Source: Streptantibioticus silvisoli (GTDB lineage: Bacteria > Actinomycetota > Actinomycetes > Streptomycetales > Streptomycetaceae). From it: a stretch of DNA of 55,045 nucleotides. A model generated the notes under the pieces. It saw only the letters and a program-made list of their open reading frames with translations, was not told the origin of the DNA and did not search any database. Within the stretch, counting starts at the first letter, position 1. The number at the start of each line of letters is the position of its first letter. Below, one piece after another: positions 40,143-47,482 of the stretch. The translations under genes and the position numbers were made by a program. The stretch spans positions 1 through 55,045 of the forward strand of contig NZ_JAAGKO020000056.1 in NCBI RefSeq assembly GCF_027947535.2, written 5' to 3'.

Positions 40143-41381
40143 ATGGGGACCCTGCAGCACATGGCCGCCGCGGTGGTGCCGCGCAAGGGCCACGCGCGGC
40201 ACCTGGCTTTCGTCAACCTCGCCTACGCGGTGGGCAGGGGCGTCTTCCTCAGCGGAAGCGTCATCTACTTCACCACCGTCACCGGGCTGACCGCGACCCA
40301 GGTGGGCATCGGCACCTCCGCGGCGGCGCTGTCCGGCTTCGTCGCCTCGTTCCTGTTCGGCGTGCTGTCGGACCGGCTGGGCGCCAAGCGGGTGCTCGTG
40401 CTGCTGTTCGTGCTCCAGGCGGCCGGGTTCGCCCTGTACCCGGCCGTGCACGCGGTGGCGCCGTTCTACGCGCTGATCGTCGCCGTCGGCTTCATCGAGT
40501 ACGGCGTCGGACCGACCTTCGGCGCGTTCGTCGGCACGCTGATCGAGCCCGACGACCGCGTCCAGGTGCGGGCCAACCTGCGGTCGATGTTCAACATCGG
40601 CTTCAGCCTCGGCAGCGGCCTGACCGCGCTGGCCCTGCTCGGCGGCGGCACCTGGGTGCGGGCGCTGCCCTGGGGCGCCGGCGTCCTGCTGCTCGGCGCC
40701 GGGTTGCTGATCCTGCGCCTGCCGCGCGGCACCGGCGCGGTGACCGCCGGGCGGCCCCGGCGCTTCGGCGCGCTGCGCGACCTGCGGTTCGTGACCATCA
40801 CGGCGCTGTCCGCGCCGCTGGCGCTGCACGCCTCGATCATCCTGGTCGCGCTGCCGCTGTGGGCGGTGACCCGGACGCGGACCCCGCACGCGCTCATCCC
40901 GCTGCTGCTGGTGGCCAACACCGTCTTCGTCATCGTCTTCCAGGTCGCCGCCAGCCGCGGCGCGGCCACCGTCGCCGGCGCGGCCCGGCTGGCGCAGCGC
41001 TCGGGGTTCTGGCTGGCGGCGGCCTGCGGGGCGGCGGCCGTCGCCGCCTACGGCGACGCGGTCGTGGCCGCGGCCGTGCTCGGCGTGGCGATGCTGCTGT
41101 TCACCCTGTCCGAACTCCAGCAGTCCGCCTCGGGCTGGGGCCTGGCCCACGGGCTGGCACCGGAGGACGCGCAGGGCGAGTACCTCGGGACGTTCAACCT
41201 GCACATCGTCGCCCAGGGCGTCCTCGGGCCGGGCGTGGTGTCGGCCGTCACCATCTCCTTCGGGGTGTGGGGCTGGGTCGGGGTCGCCGCGGTGGTGGTC
41301 GCCGCCGGTCTGCTGATCGTGCCGGTCGCCGCGGCGGCGGAACGCCGTGCGGCGGTCACGCTGACGGGCGAACTCGTATGA
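40143..41381 (+). CDS. MFS transporter
   Basis: The 412-residue protein has about twelve hydrophobic segments. The loop between segments 2 and 3 carries GVLSDRLGAKRVL, the MFS motif A (usually GxLaDrxGrkr), and a cytoplasmic loop separates the two halves (about 195-210, RLPRGTGAVTAGRPRR). It starts with ATG after AAGGAACGAAAACGGC. It is followed after 48 bp by the first transketolase gene, so it probably belongs to the same operon. A role in exporting the product of the neighbouring peptide locus is plausible but is inferred from position only. Confidence 0.85.
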   Translation: MGTLQHMAAAVVPRKGHARHLAFVNLAYAVGRGVFLSGSVIYFTTVTGLTATQVGIGTSAAALSGFVASFLFGVLSDRLGAKRVLVLLFVLQAAGFALYPAVHAVAPFYALIVAVGFIEYGVGPTFGAFVGTLIEPDDRVQVRANLRSMFNIGFSLGSGLTALALLGGGTWVRALPWGAGVLLLGAGLLILRLPRGTGAVTAGRPRRFGALRDLRFVTITALSAPLALHASIILVALPLWAVTRTRTPHALIPLLLVANTVFVIVFQVAASRGAATVAGAARLAQRSGFWLAAACGAAAVAAYGDAVVAAAVLGVAMLLFTLSELQQSASGWGLAHGLAPEDAQGEYLGTFNLHIVAQGVLGPGVVSAVTISFGVWGWVGVAAVVVAAGLLIVPVAAAAERRAAVTLTGELV

Positions 41382-41429
41382 CGTACGGCCGGCTGTCCGG
41401 ATTCTTCGTGAGGTTGGAGCCTTCCTTCG

Positions 41430-42116
41430 ATGACTGAGCCCAGGTTCGAGGATCTGCACGGCCTGATGGCCGCGATGACCGGCGACGAGAAGCACACGAC
41501 CGCGGCGACGTCGACCCTGGACGTGCTGTGGGTGCTCTACGACCGGGTGCTGCGGGTGGACCCCTCGATGGCCGAGGACCGCGACCGGTTCTACCTGTCC
41601 AAGGGGCACGGGCCGATGGCCTACTACGCGGTGCTGGCCGCCAAGGGGTTCATCGACCCGGCCGAGTTCGAGCGGTTCGGCGCCTACCCCTCACCGCTGG
41701 GGCACCACCCGGACCGGGTCCTGGTACCGGGCGTGGAGATCTCCAGCGGATCGCTCGGGCACGGCCTGCCGCTGGCGGTCGGCACCGCGCTGGGGCTGCG
41801 CGCGCGGGGGCTGACCCGGTCGCGGATCTGGGTGCTGCTGGGCGACGGCGAGCTCGACGAGGGCTCCAACCACGAGGCGATCGCCTACGCGGCGCGGGCC
41901 GGCCTGGACCGGCTCAACGTGGTCGTCATCGACAACGACTCGGCGAGCCACGGCTGGCCCGGCGGTCTTGAGCAGCGCTTCGCCGTCGAGGGCTGGTCGA
42001 CCGCGCGGGTCGACGCCGGGGACCACGACGGGCTGGAGAAGGCCTTCGCCGCCCACACCCCGGGCCGGCCCGCCCTGGTGGTGGCCGAGGTGGAGGAACG
42101 CAGCACCAGTCACTGA
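41430..42116 (+). CDS. transketolase N-terminal (TPP-binding) subunit
   Basis: The 228-residue protein matches the first third of transketolases: RFYLSKGHGPMAYYAVLAAK, ISSGSLGHGLPLAVGTALGL, and the diphosphate/Mg2+ motif LLGDGELDEGSNHEA (GDG at 138-140), then VVVIDNDSASHG. The other half is encoded by the next gene. Split transketolases also occur in sugar metabolism and in several natural-product pathways, where they transfer two-carbon units to unusual acceptors. It lies downstream of the MFS gene and 88 bp before its partner. The substrate is unknown. Confidence 0.9.
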   Translation: MTEPRFEDLHGLMAAMTGDEKHTTAATSTLDVLWVLYDRVLRVDPSMAEDRDRFYLSKGHGPMAYYAVLAAKGFIDPAEFERFGAYPSPLGHHPDRVLVPGVEISSGSLGHGLPLAVGTALGLRARGLTRSRIWVLLGDGELDEGSNHEAIAYAARAGLDRLNVVVIDNDSASHGWPGGLEQRFAVEGWSTARVDAGDHDGLEKAFAAHTPGRPALVVAEVEERSTSH

Positions 42117-42204
42117 CGCCGCGCGGCGCAGCGCCGCCCCCGGGCCGGGACGGCGCTGTCGCGGCCCCGCCGATCACCACGTCGCGTACCGAAGGAGAAC
42201 CCCC

Positions 42205-43119
42205 ATGGCCGGGATCATGCGTGAGCGCTTCGTCGAAGTGACGACGGAACTGCTCGCCACCCATGACCGCCTGGCGCTGCTGACGGCCGACCTCAGCGCC
42301 AAGCTCTTCGCCGGCGCGCGGCAGGAGTATCCGGACCGGGTGCTCAACCTGGGCATCCGCGAGCAGTTGCTCATCGGGGTCGCCGGGGGGATGGCGCTGG
42401 CCGGGATGCGGCCGATCGCCCACAGCTTCGCGCCCTTCCTGATCGAGCGGCCCTTCGAGCAGATCAAGCTGGACCTCAACCACCAGGACGTCGGCGCGAT
42501 CCTGGTCAGCGCCGGCGCCTCCTACGACATCGCCGGCGGCGGCCGGTCCCACCAGTCGCCGGGCGACGTGGCGCTGCTGTCGACGCTGCCGGGCTGGACC
42601 GTCCACGTGCCCGGCCACGCCGACGAGGCCGAGGCGCAGCTGCGCGAGGCGGCGGCCGGCGACGGGCTGGTGTACATCCGGCTGTCGAACCAGGCCAACG
42701 AACGGGCCCACGGCCTGGCGGGCGGTGGCGGCCACGGGTTCCGGGTGCTGCGGCGGGGGTCGGCCGGCACGGTCGTCGCGGTCGGGCCGCTGGCCGACAC
42801 GGTGCTGGCGGCGACCGGGGGGCTCGACGTCACGGTGCTCTACGCCGGCACGGTCCGGCCGTTCGACGCGGCGACCCTGCGGGCGGTGCTGGCCGACCAG
42901 GACGAGGCCCGCGTGGTGCTCGTCGAGCCGTACCTGGCCGGCACCTCGGTCCCGCAGGTCGCCGCCGCGCTCAGCGACCGGCCGCACCGGGTGCTGGGAC
43001 TCGGCGTCGGCCACGAGGAGGTGCGGCACTACGGCACCCCGCGCCAGCACGCCATCGCGCACGGCCTGGGCAGCGCCGGCCTGCGGCTGAGCATCATCGA
43101 ATTCCTCGGTACCGCCTGA
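42205..43119 (+). CDS. transketolase C-terminal (pyrimidine-binding plus C-terminal) subunit
   Basis: The 304-residue protein has LLTADLSAKLFAGARQEYPD and VLNLGIREQLLIGVAGGMAL; E53 in GIREQ corresponds to the glutamate that activates TPP. AHSFAPFLIERPFEQIKLDL and GGRSHQSPGDVALLSTLPGW follow, and a C-terminal domain runs from about residue 185 (VAVGPLADTVLAATGG). GAAGGAGAA is a good ribosome site before the ATG at 42205. With the preceding gene it forms a complete two-subunit TPP enzyme. It is followed by a separate promoter for the small peptide gene. Confidence 0.9.
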   Translation: MAGIMRERFVEVTTELLATHDRLALLTADLSAKLFAGARQEYPDRVLNLGIREQLLIGVAGGMALAGMRPIAHSFAPFLIERPFEQIKLDLNHQDVGAILVSAGASYDIAGGGRSHQSPGDVALLSTLPGWTVHVPGHADEAEAQLREAAAGDGLVYIRLSNQANERAHGLAGGGGHGFRVLRRGSAGTVVAVGPLADTVLAATGGLDVTVLYAGTVRPFDAATLRAVLADQDEARVVLVEPYLAGTSVPQVAAALSDRPHRVLGLGVGHEEVRHYGTPRQHAIAHGLGSAGLRLSIIEFLGTA

Positions 43120-43130
43120 TCCCCTTTTCC

Positions 43131-43268
43131 ACCGGCGCCGGTATTCCGCCGTACGCCGCCTGCCGCCAGACCGCACACCGTCAATGATCTGAAACCCCAT
43201 CAGGTAATGCGTGCGCCCCGGAATTCACCTCCCGGCGGCGCTTTCCGGGCTGGGCCGATCCGCATTAC
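43131..43268. other. inverted repeats between transketolase and peptide genes
   Basis: The 260-bp spacer has the palindrome ACCGGCGCCGGT (43131-43142) shortly after the transketolase stop, possibly a weak terminator. GTAATGCG (43204-43211) and CGCATTAC (43261-43268) pair perfectly across 49 bp just upstream of the peptide promoter and may be a regulator site. Function is not shown. Confidence 0.4.
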
Positions 43269-43298
43269 GGCACCCCATGTGAAGGTCCACCGAATGCC

Positions 43299-43328
43299 TT
43301 GACCCCCCGTAAGAACCGCGGTTAGCGT
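43299..43328 (+). promoter_or_regulatory. promoter of the small peptide gene
   Basis: TTGACC (43299-43304) and TAGCGT (43323-43328) are 18 bp apart, a good primary-sigma promoter. It gives an RNA start near 43335 and a leader of about 45 nt. This separates the peptide/YcaO genes from the transketolase operon as a second transcription unit. Confidence 0.7.
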
Positions 43329-43380
43329 GGCGGCGTCCGCTCCGGTTCTCGCCGGTCAATTCCAGCAGAGGGAGAAGTGC

Positions 43381-43506
43381 ATGGCCATCAACGACAAGCT
43401 CCAGGCCACCAACGACGAGGCGATCATCGCCGCCGCCGACGCCGAGATCGAGGAACTGTCGGACCACTCGCGTCCGATGGTCGTCTCGGAGATCAACGAG
43501 GCCTGA
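43381..43506 (+). CDS. 41-residue peptide, candidate RiPP precursor
   Basis: The ATG is preceded by GAGGGAGAA. The peptide reads MAINDKLQATNDEAIIAAAD, then AEIEELSDHSRPMVVSEINE and a final A. The first part is acidic and helical in character, as in RiPP leader peptides. The second part has the only His (H29), Arg (R31) and Pro (P32), and a C-terminal MVVSEINEA. There is no Cys, Gly or aromatic residue. It is first in a unit with two cupin-type proteins, an S9 peptidase, YcaO and TfuA, and is separated from them by a strong hairpin, as is common for precursors. No known precursor family is recognised; core boundaries are inference. Confidence 0.75.
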   Translation: MAINDKLQATNDEAIIAAADAEIEELSDHSRPMVVSEINEA

Positions 43507-43526
43507 TCGCCTATTTCATGAGTTTG

Positions 43527-43556
43527 TTCTGGGGGCGGTTTCCGCCGCCCCCAGAA
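43527..43556 (+). terminator. strong hairpin between the peptide gene and the modification genes
   Basis: A perfect 12-bp stem, TTCTGGGGGCGG (43527-43538) with CCGCCCCCAGAA (43545-43556), has a six-base loop. It starts 20 bp after the peptide stop. No U-run follows, as usual in actinomycetes. It probably acts as a partial terminator or 3' stabiliser, so that precursor mRNA exceeds mRNA for the downstream enzymes. Confidence 0.8.
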
Positions 43557-43616
43557 TGAATTCCGATGGCCGGACAGGACCGCACCGTCCGGAACGACAC
43601 TCCCTAAGGATCGTCT

Positions 43617-44483
43617 GTGGGTACTGAGCATCCCCTTGCTCGCCTCATCGATGAGGTGGACCTGCTGGGCACCTACTGGAACAAGAAGCACGGCTTGTTC
43701 AAGCAGGCGTCCCCGACGGAGGGCCTGATCGACGAGGCCGCTATTCAGAGCATGCTCGACACGGGTCTGCTCAGATGGCCCTATTTCACCCTGCTGAAAG
43801 AGGGCCAGCAGCCGGAGATATCCGCGTTCACGAAGGCGCGGAACGTGTCCGGGCAGGCGGTCAAGGGCTTCGCGGACCCGGCGCGGATACGCAAGCACCT
43901 CGCGTCCGGCGCCACGATGAAGATGAGCCAGCTCGAGGACTGGCACCTTCCGATCCGCTCGGTGATGCGGGAGATCGAGGAGCGGCTGCCGGCCGAGCTC
44001 AAGGCGTACATCTTCTACACGCCGCGCGACAGCACGGGCATGCTCCCGCACCGGGACGGCTCGCACGTGCTGGCCGTGCAGATCGCCGGCGCGAAGGAAT
44101 GGCGGATCTACAACTCCGCCGAACAGATCGACGCCCGCTCCGGGCTGAACGTGGACGTCGACAGCCACAGCGACTCCTTCGTCATGGAGCCCGGTGACGT
44201 CCTCTACCTGCCGCACGGCGTGCCGCACGTGGCGACCGCCCGCGGCGGAACGTCGCTGCACCTGACGTTCACCATCACCGAGCCGACCCCGCTGGACCTG
44301 GTCGAGTCGCTGATGACGCTGTTCTCCGACGCCGAGGGCGAGTGGCTGGACCAGGGCCTGGGCTCGGCGCTCCAGGACGAGGCGGCGGCCGTCAACAAGG
44401 CGCTGCTGGGCTTCCTCGACCGGGTCGACACCGGGCTCCTGGTCGAGACCGCGGTGGCCACGATGCGCGACAGGACGGTGTGA
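43617..44483 (+). CDS. JmjC/cupin-4 type 2-oxoglutarate-Fe(II) oxygenase, candidate peptide hydroxylase
   Basis: The 288-residue protein resembles ribosomal-oxygenase-type JmjC proteins. The iron site is intact: H145 and D147 in LPHRDGSHVLAVQIAG and H204 in YLPHGVPHVATA, followed by LHLTFTITEPTPLDLVESLM. Known relatives hydroxylate Arg or His in ribosomal proteins. The adjacent peptide has exactly one His and one Arg, two residues apart, which makes it the obvious candidate substrate. The GTG at 43617 has AAGGA seven bases upstream. The next gene, a degenerate paralogue, begins 4 bp after its stop. Confidence 0.82.
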   Translation: MGTEHPLARLIDEVDLLGTYWNKKHGLFKQASPTEGLIDEAAIQSMLDTGLLRWPYFTLLKEGQQPEISAFTKARNVSGQAVKGFADPARIRKHLASGATMKMSQLEDWHLPIRSVMREIEERLPAELKAYIFYTPRDSTGMLPHRDGSHVLAVQIAGAKEWRIYNSAEQIDARSGLNVDVDSHSDSFVMEPGDVLYLPHGVPHVATARGGTSLHLTFTITEPTPLDLVESLMTLFSDAEGEWLDQGLGSALQDEAAAVNKALLGFLDRVDTGLLVETAVATMRDRTV

Positions 44484-44487
44484 GGCG

Positions 44488-45363
44488 ATGACCGGCGTTG
44501 ACATCTCCGGCGACCAGGACCGGGCCGGCCGCACCGGGACGCCGGCGCGGCTGGCCGACCTGGTCGGCGACCTCGAACCCTTCACGGCCGGGGTCCGGGG
44601 CCGGCTGGCGCGTTCGTACCGCTGCGAGGCCGCACCCCGGCTGCTGACCCCGGCGGACATCTGGACGCGGTTCGACTGCGGGCTGCTGGTGGCCCCCTAC
44701 TTCGGCGTGCTGCTGAACGGGGTGGCCGTACCGCTGGCGGACGTCACGGTGACCCGGGTCGTCCTCAAGCGGCGGATGGCGGCGTACGCGCGGGCGGCCG
44801 CCGTCCGGGAGCGGTTCGACACCGGCCACACGGTCCGGCTGGCCCGGCCCGACCACTGGCACCCGGGCATCAAGGACCTGGTCGCCGCGCTGCGCGACGA
44901 ACTGCGGGCCGAGGCCGGCTGCGAGGCGCTGCTCAGCCCGCCGGGCGCCGCGGGCGCGCGGGCCGGGGGCGGGGCCGGCGAGGGCGAGACGTTCCTGCTC
45001 CAGCTCGACGGGCGGGCGACGGCCGTCGTCGGTGCGGCCGGCGAGTCGTTCACGCTGCGGCCGGGCGACGTCCTCTACGTCCCCGGCGGCCGGCCGTACA
45101 CCACGACGGCCGGCGACGGCGGCTGCCTGCACCTGGCGGTCACCGTCCAGCAGCCCACCCCGCGCGACCTCGCCGAGCTGGCCCTCGCCCGCTTCCTCCA
45201 GGGCCCCCGGACCGAGGAGGTCGCGGGCACCCACCACTTCATGACCATCGACGAGAAGGTCGGCTGGCTGCGCACCGAACTCGCCGCGCACCTGGCCGCG
45301 CAGGACGACGCCGAACTGGTGGCGGAAGCGGTGAAGATCCGCCGGCGCACCGGCCAGGCCTAG
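44488..45363 (+). CDS. degenerate JmjC/cupin-like paralogue lacking the iron ligands
   Basis: The 291-residue protein is clearly related to the preceding oxygenase (FDCGLLVAPYFGVLLNG against LDTGLLRWPYFTLLKEG; LHLAVTVQQPTPRDLAELA against LHLTFTITEPTPLDLVESL). The HxD region is replaced by a Gly/Ala-rich stretch (PPGAAGARAGGGAGEGE), and the distal His by Tyr in VPGGRPYTTTA. It therefore should not bind iron. It may be a non-catalytic partner or a peptide-binding scaffold for the active oxygenase or the YcaO/TfuA pair. This is inference; no separate peptide-recognition domain gene was found in the locus. Confidence 0.75.
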   Translation: MTGVDISGDQDRAGRTGTPARLADLVGDLEPFTAGVRGRLARSYRCEAAPRLLTPADIWTRFDCGLLVAPYFGVLLNGVAVPLADVTVTRVVLKRRMAAYARAAAVRERFDTGHTVRLARPDHWHPGIKDLVAALRDELRAEAGCEALLSPPGAAGARAGGGAGEGETFLLQLDGRATAVVGAAGESFTLRPGDVLYVPGGRPYTTTAGDGGCLHLAVTVQQPTPRDLAELALARFLQGPRTEEVAGTHHFMTIDEKVGWLRTELAAHLAAQDDAELVAEAVKIRRRTGQA

Positions 45364-45367
45364 CCGC

Positions 45368-47482
45368 ATGGCCACGGTGACCGAGGACGGCGGGCCGGGC
45401 GCGGCGGCGCTGGAGGTCCTGCTCGCCCAGCCGCGGGTGCGCACGGCGCACCGGCTGGGCGACGGCCTGCTCGTCGAGGCCGACCTGCGCCGCCCCGGCC
45501 GCGCCGACCCGGTGCCCTACGTCCTGGGCTACGGACCGGCGCCGGCCACCGCCGACCGGCCGCCCGGCGACGCCGGTAGGCGCACGGCCCCGCACGGCAC
45601 CGCGACGGTGACCGCGCCCGACCGCGCCCCGGCGCAGCCGGTGTTGGAGTACGCCTACGCCGGTGCCTCGTCGGTGACCGTCACCGGTGACGGCGGCCAC
45701 CTGTTCCTGTCCGACATGCGCCCGGGCACCGGCCGGCCGCGCGGCCACACCGGGCGCGCCCTGTGGCGGCACCGGCCGGGACCGCGCCGTGCGCCCGAAC
45801 TCGTGCTGAGCGCCCCGCGCGGCCTGCTGTCCTACGCGGCGGCGTCCTCCACGGCGGTCGCCGCCGCCTGGCTGCGGTCCGGGGCACGCTCGCTCGCGGA
45901 GGACCTGCGGGCGCGGGAGGCGGCGGCACCGGACGCGCCGACCGCCACGCTGGTCGGCGGCGACCTGTGGCCGCGTTCGATGTACCACGAGGCCGGCGAG
46001 ACGGTCCGCCTGCTGTGGTCGGGACCGCCGGCGGAGAGCGAAGGGGCGGACGGGACACGGCTGTTGACGCCGCCGCTGGACCAGGACATGCGGCTGACCG
46101 GCGAACTGGCGCTGACCCCCGACGGTCTGCGGTGCGCGGCGGGCGTGGTCCGCTTCCTGCCCGGCGGCCACCGCCGGCACGGCCAACTGCTGTTCCCGGT
46201 ACGGGATCCGGCGGACGCGACGGCGGTCTGGGCACCGGACGACGACCTCACCGAGGCCGTCGCGGCGCCGGACGGGGCCTGGTTCGCGTGCACGGCGGAA
46301 CGGATCGCGGCCCCGGGGCGCGGACCGCGGCAGGAGGTCGTCCTGCTCGCCGCCGACGGCTCCCGGCTGGAGCGGGCCGCGCCCGGCCACCGCGACTGGC
46401 TGCGCCCGCGGTCGTGGGCCGCGCCCGACACCCTGCTGTGCGTCGGTGAGCGCGACGGCCGGCGGCGTCTGTGGCGGGTGCGGCCCGGTGACGGCCGCGC
46501 CGAGCCGATCGAGGTGGCCGGTTCGGTCCTGGCGGTGACCGGCGTGCCCGGCGAGGCGGTCGTCGTCCGGTCGGGCATCGACCTGCCGCCCGAGGTCGTG
46601 TCGGTCCCGCTGGCGTCGGCCGGCCGCCCCACCGGCCCGGCCGGTGCCCGCCGGCTGCTGGCACCGGCGGCGGCCGCCGCACCGACCGGACGGATGGAAC
46701 GCCTCACCTACCGGGCGCCGGACGGATCGGTGTGGAGCAGCTGGCTGTGCCTGCCGCGGACCGGCGCCGACCGGCCGCTGCCGGTGCTGGTGTGGTGCCA
46801 CGGCGGCCCGCTCAGCAGCTGGACCGACTGGTCGTGGCGCTGGAACCCGTGGCCGTTCGTCGCCGAGGGCTACGCCGTCCTCATGCCCGACCCGCCCTTG
46901 TCGGTCGGCTACGGGCAGCCGGCGGTCGAACGCGGCTGGGGGCACTGGACCTCGCAGGTCGCCGCGGTGGCGGCGGCCCAGGTCCGGTCGGCACTGGCCC
47001 GGCCGGACCTGGACGCCGGCCGGGTCGCGGCGATGGGCGGCAGCTTCGGCGGCTACCTCGCCCTGGCGCTGGGCACGCTGCTGCCCGAGGTGCGGCTGAT
47101 CGCCAGCCACGCCGGCTGGGCCGACTTCGCCGCGGTGGCCCGGGTGTGCGACCTGCACTGGCACTGGCTGCGCGAGTACGGCCCGGTGGACACCGCCCCC
47201 GGCTACGCCCGCGAGAGCCTGCGGCTGGCGGCGATCGACCCCGGGGTGCGCGTGCTGCTGTCCCACGGCTGCGAGGACACCCACGTGCCGATGGGCGAGT
47301 CGCGGGCGATTCACCGGTCGCTGGAGACCCGGGGGGTCGACGTGCGGCTCATGCTCCTGCCGGACGAGCGGCACACCATCGGCAAACCGGCCAACGTGAC
47401 CGCCTGGTACCGGTGGGTCCTGGACGCCTGCCACACCGTTCTGGGCCCCCGCTCCACGAGTAAGGAACCGTGCACACCATGA
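45368..47482 (+). CDS. S9-family (prolyl oligopeptidase-type) serine peptidase
   Basis: The 704-residue protein has a beta-propeller-like N-terminal part (about 1-440) and a C-terminal alpha/beta-hydrolase domain. The catalytic set is visible: S559 in MGGSFGGYLAL, D637 in SHGCEDTHVP and H669 in DERHTIGKP. VLVWCHGGPLSSWTDWSWRW forms the oxyanion region. No signal peptide is present, so it acts in the cytoplasm. S9 peptidases serve as leader peptidases in some RiPP pathways. The neighbouring peptide has a single proline (SRP/M), a possible cleavage site. It starts 4 bp after the degenerate cupin and overlaps the YcaO start. Confidence 0.88.
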   Translation: MATVTEDGGPGAAALEVLLAQPRVRTAHRLGDGLLVEADLRRPGRADPVPYVLGYGPAPATADRPPGDAGRRTAPHGTATVTAPDRAPAQPVLEYAYAGASSVTVTGDGGHLFLSDMRPGTGRPRGHTGRALWRHRPGPRRAPELVLSAPRGLLSYAAASSTAVAAAWLRSGARSLAEDLRAREAAAPDAPTATLVGGDLWPRSMYHEAGETVRLLWSGPPAESEGADGTRLLTPPLDQDMRLTGELALTPDGLRCAAGVVRFLPGGHRRHGQLLFPVRDPADATAVWAPDDDLTEAVAAPDGAWFACTAERIAAPGRGPRQEVVLLAADGSRLERAAPGHRDWLRPRSWAAPDTLLCVGERDGRRRLWRVRPGDGRAEPIEVAGSVLAVTGVPGEAVVVRSGIDLPPEVVSVPLASAGRPTGPAGARRLLAPAAAAAPTGRMERLTYRAPDGSVWSSWLCLPRTGADRPLPVLVWCHGGPLSSWTDWSWRWNPWPFVAEGYAVLMPDPPLSVGYGQPAVERGWGHWTSQVAAVAAAQVRSALARPDLDAGRVAAMGGSFGGYLALALGTLLPEVRLIASHAGWADFAAVARVCDLHWHWLREYGPVDTAPGYARESLRLAAIDPGVRVLLSHGCEDTHVPMGESRAIHRSLETRGVDVRLMLLPDERHTIGKPANVTAWYRWVLDACHTVLGPRSTSKEPCTP

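Noticed and set aside
43205-43302. Possible second small ORF (31 codons from ATG at 43206) upstream of the peptide gene
   Set aside because: It has no proper ribosome site, lies before the predicted promoter start, and has ordinary noncoding composition.
43381-43506. Peptide as an amino-group carrier protein (LysW/AmCP type), suggested by the neighbouring transketolases
   Set aside because: Those carriers end in an EDWGE-like C-terminus and are longer, often with zinc-binding cysteines. This peptide has neither, and the LysX/ArgX-type ligases are absent.
44488-45363. Second cupin gene as a pseudogene
   Set aside because: The frame is intact, spacing is operon-like on both sides, and structural segments are conserved. 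Only the iron ligands are lost, which suggests a retained non-catalytic role.
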